From positions 1 to 8,328 of the forward strand of contig CAUZEO010000235.1 of assembly GCA_963578625.1 (NCBI GenBank): 8,328 bases of DNA. The letters run 5' to 3'. Every line of letters starts with the position of its first letter. The first letter of the stretch is position 1. A model generated the notes under the pieces. The model was not told where the DNA came from, did no database searches, and saw nothing but the letters and a program-made list of their open reading frames with translations. This document shows, piece after piece, positions 5,941 to 8,328 of the stretch. A program made the translations under genes and the position numbers. The DNA is from CAUZEO01 sp963578625 (GTDB lineage Bacteria; Verrucomicrobiota; Kiritimatiellia; SLOV01).

Positions 5941-8328
5941 ATGAGAATCGGCAAGTGCGCAGCCATTGTGCTGTTCGCAGTCATCACCACAGTGACCCTG
6001 GTGCGGGCGCAACAGGATCAAACGTTTTTAAACGATCTGTTGACGGAGTTGGATGACCAGCCCGTCACGCAGACAGAACCCAGTGCGGTTGTTGCCGCCA
6101 ACGATACCGGTTCGTCCGCGTCGGGTAACATCGACGACCTCCTTGGTGATCTTCTGGCTGAGGATCCGCCGATGAAAGGATCAGCGGACGATGCAGATGA
6201 TCTGATCGGCGATCTGCTGAGTGATAGCGGGGCAGAGGAGGACACGGGAGGCTCTGAAGCTTCTCCGGAGTTGGATATCGACGCGTTACTATCCGATTTC
6301 GAAGAGAGTGGTGAGCCTGCATCGGACGACATCGAATCGATGCTGGACGATTCCGGGGAACTCGGGATGCAAGCGGAGCCTGACCCGATTGTGGAAGAGG
6401 AGGTAGAAGAAGTCGCCGCCGCTTCGGTTGAGGAGGAGGCGGAGCCTGTTCCCGAGTTGTCGCCGGCAGAGTTGGCGGCATTGGCCGAGGAAACTGCGAA
6501 AGAGGAAAAAATTCGCAACCAAGCCAGGGCGCTGGACGGCATGGAAAAGTTGGCGAATGCGTTGGATTCTCTTGCCGCTAAAGATTTTGCGACGGCGGGA
6601 GCCCAGTTTGAAAAAGCTCTCTTGCTCATTCCGGACGTTCCCAATTACAAGACGGACCGGGAAAGCGCCAAGTGGGGGCATGCGGAGGCCGATTTTCAGC
6701 TTGCGCAGGCGCTATTCAAAGATCGAAAGGCCGCGGAAGCTCTGCGCAAAGCAGATGCCGGACTGACGTACTCCCCGAATCACCGCCGCCTGACGCGCTT
6801 GCGCGGAAAGATAGAGAAATACCTTGAAAAGCACGACGGCGAGCCTCGTATCCCGGTGGCAAAACGTTCCAATACAATCGCCCTGAACAATCGAATCGAC
6901 GACATGATTATTGAAGGCCGGGATCTCTACAAAAACGGCAGACTCGAAGATGCGGAAACCGTATTCGAGCAGATCCGACTGTTGGATGAATATCACACCG
7001 GCGCAATGCGCTATCTGAAAATCATCGAGGACCGAAAATACAAGATCGCGGATATCGAGCGGGAAAAGACGATAGCGATGTATAACACGGCTGTTCGATC
7101 CAGGTGGAATCCGCCGCTGAAGACCGACATAGCAAAGCCAGTCATTGGCGAAAGTGGTGACGGGGAAACGATCGTTACCGACCAGGCGACAGAGGGTCTG
7201 GTCAAGAGGATGAAGGAGATGACTATCCCCTCGCTTGAGTTTCGCAATGCGAATATCATCGATGTGGTGGAGGAACTCCGCGTCCAGAGCGCAAAAATTG
7301 ACCCACTCGGTGACGGCATCAACATCGTTCTGAAGTTGGCGGCGCCCCGCGTAAACAACGCTTCGGACTTGGGCGTCGATCCCTTCGGTGGGGTCGGACA
7401 ACCGGGCGGATTCGGTGATCGAAATCGCGGCGGCGGATTTGGCGGGCCGGGCGGCGGCGATTTTATGCCGCCGGGATCTGATGGGTTCGGACCTCCCGGA
7501 TCGACCTTCGGCGGAGGTTTTGATGGTGGGTTCGATGACTTTGATGACTTTTCAGACGGCGATGAATTTGATGATACCGGATTCGATGATCCGGATACTT
7601 TCGTGACATCGACCACTGTTGAAGTTCCCAAAATCACTCTCGTGCTGCGTAGGATTACACTGTACGACGCCCTCCAGATCATCACCGAATACGCGGATCT
7701 GACATTTAAAATCGAAAACCGGATCGTTTTCATTACGCCTTCAGGACTGGAAGAGATGGAGACGCGAGTCTATGCCGTTCAGCCCACCCTGGTTGACGTT
7801 ATCGTCGACTTCGGAGACTCCGAGGGTGGCGGGGGTGGTGGCGGCCGGAGTGGGGAATTTGTCGAGATCGGCCGGCCGGTTGAGTTTTCACGCGTGGACG
7901 TTGCCGGGTTCTTCCGCCAGGCGGGTGTTCCTATTCCACGCGGCGCATCGCTTACCTACAATCCGGCGACCAGCCAGGTCGTTCATCGCAATACCATCGA
8001 TAATCTCGACATCTTTGAGCGGCTGTTGCCGAAGTTTAACGTGCCGCCTACCCAGGTGGAAATTGAAGCGCGGTTTGTTGAGATTATTCAGGAGGATCTG
8101 CAAGAGCTGGGACTCGAGTGGATCCTGACGGATGACTACGAGATTGCGCGAAATACCCAGGATGGATCCTTTATCAGCGGGCAGGAAAGAGTTCAGCTGA
8201 ATGCCGATGACGCCGGATTCACCAAGGGTCTCCGGTTCCTGACTGGTGGCCCGACCGGAATCGAAGGCGCCACTCGGGCGGAGTCGGACGGATCCGGGCT
8301 TCTGGGCGACGTATTGAGTTTCTCCAGC
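5941..8328 (+). CDS. PilQ/Amuc_1098-like outer-membrane secretin, 3' end beyond window
   Basis: The frame stays open from ATG 5941 to the window edge (796 residues, no stop). The signal peptide is cut probably after VRA (residue 23). Next come acidic low-complexity sequence with five leucine/aspartate repeats (29-142), an E/V-rich stretch, and TPR-like helices (about 195-370, for example DLYKNGRLEDAETVFEQI at 329-346). A secretin N0/STN-like domain follows in two halves: IPSLEFRNANIIDVVEELR (429-447) and VPKITLVLRRITLYDALQI (562-580), ending in RIVFITP. A Gly/Phe/Asp-rich insert separates them. An N1-like domain spans about 605-700, with VAGFFRQAGVPIPRGASLTYNP (split as 654-664 and 665-675) and NTIDNLDIFERLLPKF. 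The start of the secretin core is VEIEARFVEIIQEDLQELGL (706-725). It forms the outer-membrane pore for the pilus; position after the PilP-like gene fits PilQ. The remaining beta-barrel lies outside the window. Confidence 0.93.
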   Translation, partial: MRIGKCAAIVLFAVITTVTLVRAQQDQTFLNDLLTELDDQPVTQTEPSAVVAANDTGSSASGNIDDLLGDLLAEDPPMKGSADDADDLIGDLLSDSGAEEDTGGSEASPELDIDALLSDFEESGEPASDDIESMLDDSGELGMQAEPDPIVEEEVEEVAAASVEEEAEPVPELSPAELAALAEETAKEEKIRNQARALDGMEKLANALDSLAAKDFATAGAQFEKALLLIPDVPNYKTDRESAKWGHAEADFQLAQALFKDRKAAEALRKADAGLTYSPNHRRLTRLRGKIEKYLEKHDGEPRIPVAKRSNTIALNNRIDDMIIEGRDLYKNGRLEDAETVFEQIRLLDEYHTGAMRYLKIIEDRKYKIADIEREKTIAMYNTAVRSRWNPPLKTDIAKPVIGESGDGETIVTDQATEGLVKRMKEMTIPSLEFRNANIIDVVEELRVQSAKIDPLGDGINIVLKLAAPRVNNASDLGVDPFGGVGQPGGFGDRNRGGGFGGPGGGDFMPPGSDGFGPPGSTFGGGFDGGFDDFDDFSDGDEFDDTGFDDPDTFVTSTTVEVPKITLVLRRITLYDALQIITEYADLTFKIENRIVFITPSGLEEMETRVYAVQPTLVDVIVDFGDSEGGGGGGGRSGEFVEIGRPVEFSRVDVAGFFRQAGVPIPRGASLTYNPATSQVVHRNTIDNLDIFERLLPKFNVPPTQVEIEARFVEIIQEDLQELGLEWILTDDYEIARNTQDGSFISGQERVQLNADDAGFTKGLRFLTGGPTGIEGATRAESDGSGLLGDVLSFSS
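6025..6366 (+). repeat. Five degenerate acidic LL-motif repeats in the secretin N-terminus
   Basis: The unit, roughly [I/L]-D-D-L-L-x-D-L-L-x-[D/E], occurs at residues 29-40 (FLNDLLTELDDQ), 63-75 (NIDDLLGDLLAED), 84-97 (DADDLIGDLLSDSG), 111-124 (LDIDALLSDFEESG) and 129-142 (DDIESMLDDSGELG). Spacers are Ser, Gly, Ala, Glu and Asp rich. Each unit could form a short amphipathic helix in an otherwise disordered acidic tail. At DNA level the copies are diverged and not tandem duplicates, which suggests selection on the peptide and not recent slippage. Confidence 0.75.
7354..7608 (+). repeat. Gly/Phe/Asp-rich insert inside the secretin N0/STN domain
   Basis: Residues 472-556 are low complexity: first Gly/Phe/Pro with GGF and GFGG units, then a strongly acidic part with FDD repeated (531-533, 534-536, and related DDT, FDD later). 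It sits exactly between the first beta-alpha-beta half of the N0/STN-like domain and the half starting VPKITL, so it is a loop insertion that leaves the domain halves intact. The TTTGATGACTT unit repeats nearly exactly at about 7530-7550. Confidence 0.8.

Noticed and set aside
6018..6644. Minus-strand 208-residue Ser-rich open frame
   Set aside because: Its Ser/Ala-rich composition is what the complement of Asp/Glu-rich secretin repeats gives. The plus frame has a signal peptide, ribosome-binding site and secretin domains.
7354..7608. Gly-rich repeats considered as a DNA-level tandem repeat or CRISPR-like array
   Set aside because: Repeat units are short, irregular and in frame with a conserved domain; there are no regular spacers, so this is protein low complexity.
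7011..7733. Minus-strand 240-residue Pro/Ser-rich open frame
   Set aside because: It is the complement of the Gly-rich secretin insert, which turns Gly codons into Pro codons; it has no domain and no ribosome-binding context.

Overview
The window looks like chromosomal DNA from a bacterium of the PVC group, most likely Verrucomicrobiota or a close relative such as Kiritimatiellota or Lentisphaerota. The evidence is a prepilin with a DG-type C-terminal motif, an EF-hand/TSP3-like calcium segment of a kind common in that group, and a gene order that matches, in reverse numbering, the Akkermansia muciniphila Amuc_1102-1101-1100-1099-1098 pilus cluster. The assignments rest on recognition of motifs, architecture and gene order, not on a database search. 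The genus cannot be named from the sequence.

Layout. On the minus strand (65-889) lies a type IV prepilin or pseudopilin gene with a class III prepilin-peptidase site after an unusually long leader. A gap of about 300 bp separates it from a plus-strand operon. The gap holds a good sigma70-type promoter candidate for the operon (TTGACG, 17 bp, TATTCT, with an AT-rich tract upstream). The operon contains a small exported protein in the position of Amuc_1102 (1196-1855), a PilM-PilN fusion (1890-3599), an Amuc_1100-like PilO-type protein (3602-4762), an Amuc_1099-like, possibly PilP-type anchored periplasmic protein (4763-5866), and the first 796 residues of a PilQ/Amuc_1098-like secretin (5941 to the window edge, where it is cut off).

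How the genes fit together. The order reproduces the classical pilM-N-O-P-Q alignment operon, with M and N fused and with O and P so diverged that they would normally be called hypothetical. The expected machine is a cytoplasmic actin-like domain (PilM) joined through one membrane helix to a periplasmic PilN part, paired with the PilO-like protein, linked by the PilP-like protein to the outer-membrane secretin. Two genes join with 0-2 bp gaps, suggesting translational coupling. The divergent prepilin gene is a plausible substrate of the machine.

Most unusual points: a PilN-type INLxP motif now sits inside the fused PilM-PilN chain; the secretin N-terminus carries five degenerate acidic D-D-L-L-x-D-L-L-type repeats followed by TPR-like helices; a Gly/Phe/Asp-rich loop of about 85-95 residues interrupts the secretin N0/STN domain, while the PilO-like protein carries its own Gly/Met/Pro-rich loops; and the PilP-like protein has a Cys/His cluster resembling a zinc ribbon followed by two canonical 12-residue EF-hand-type loops. 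No RNA genes, CRISPR arrays, transposases or insertion sequences were seen.
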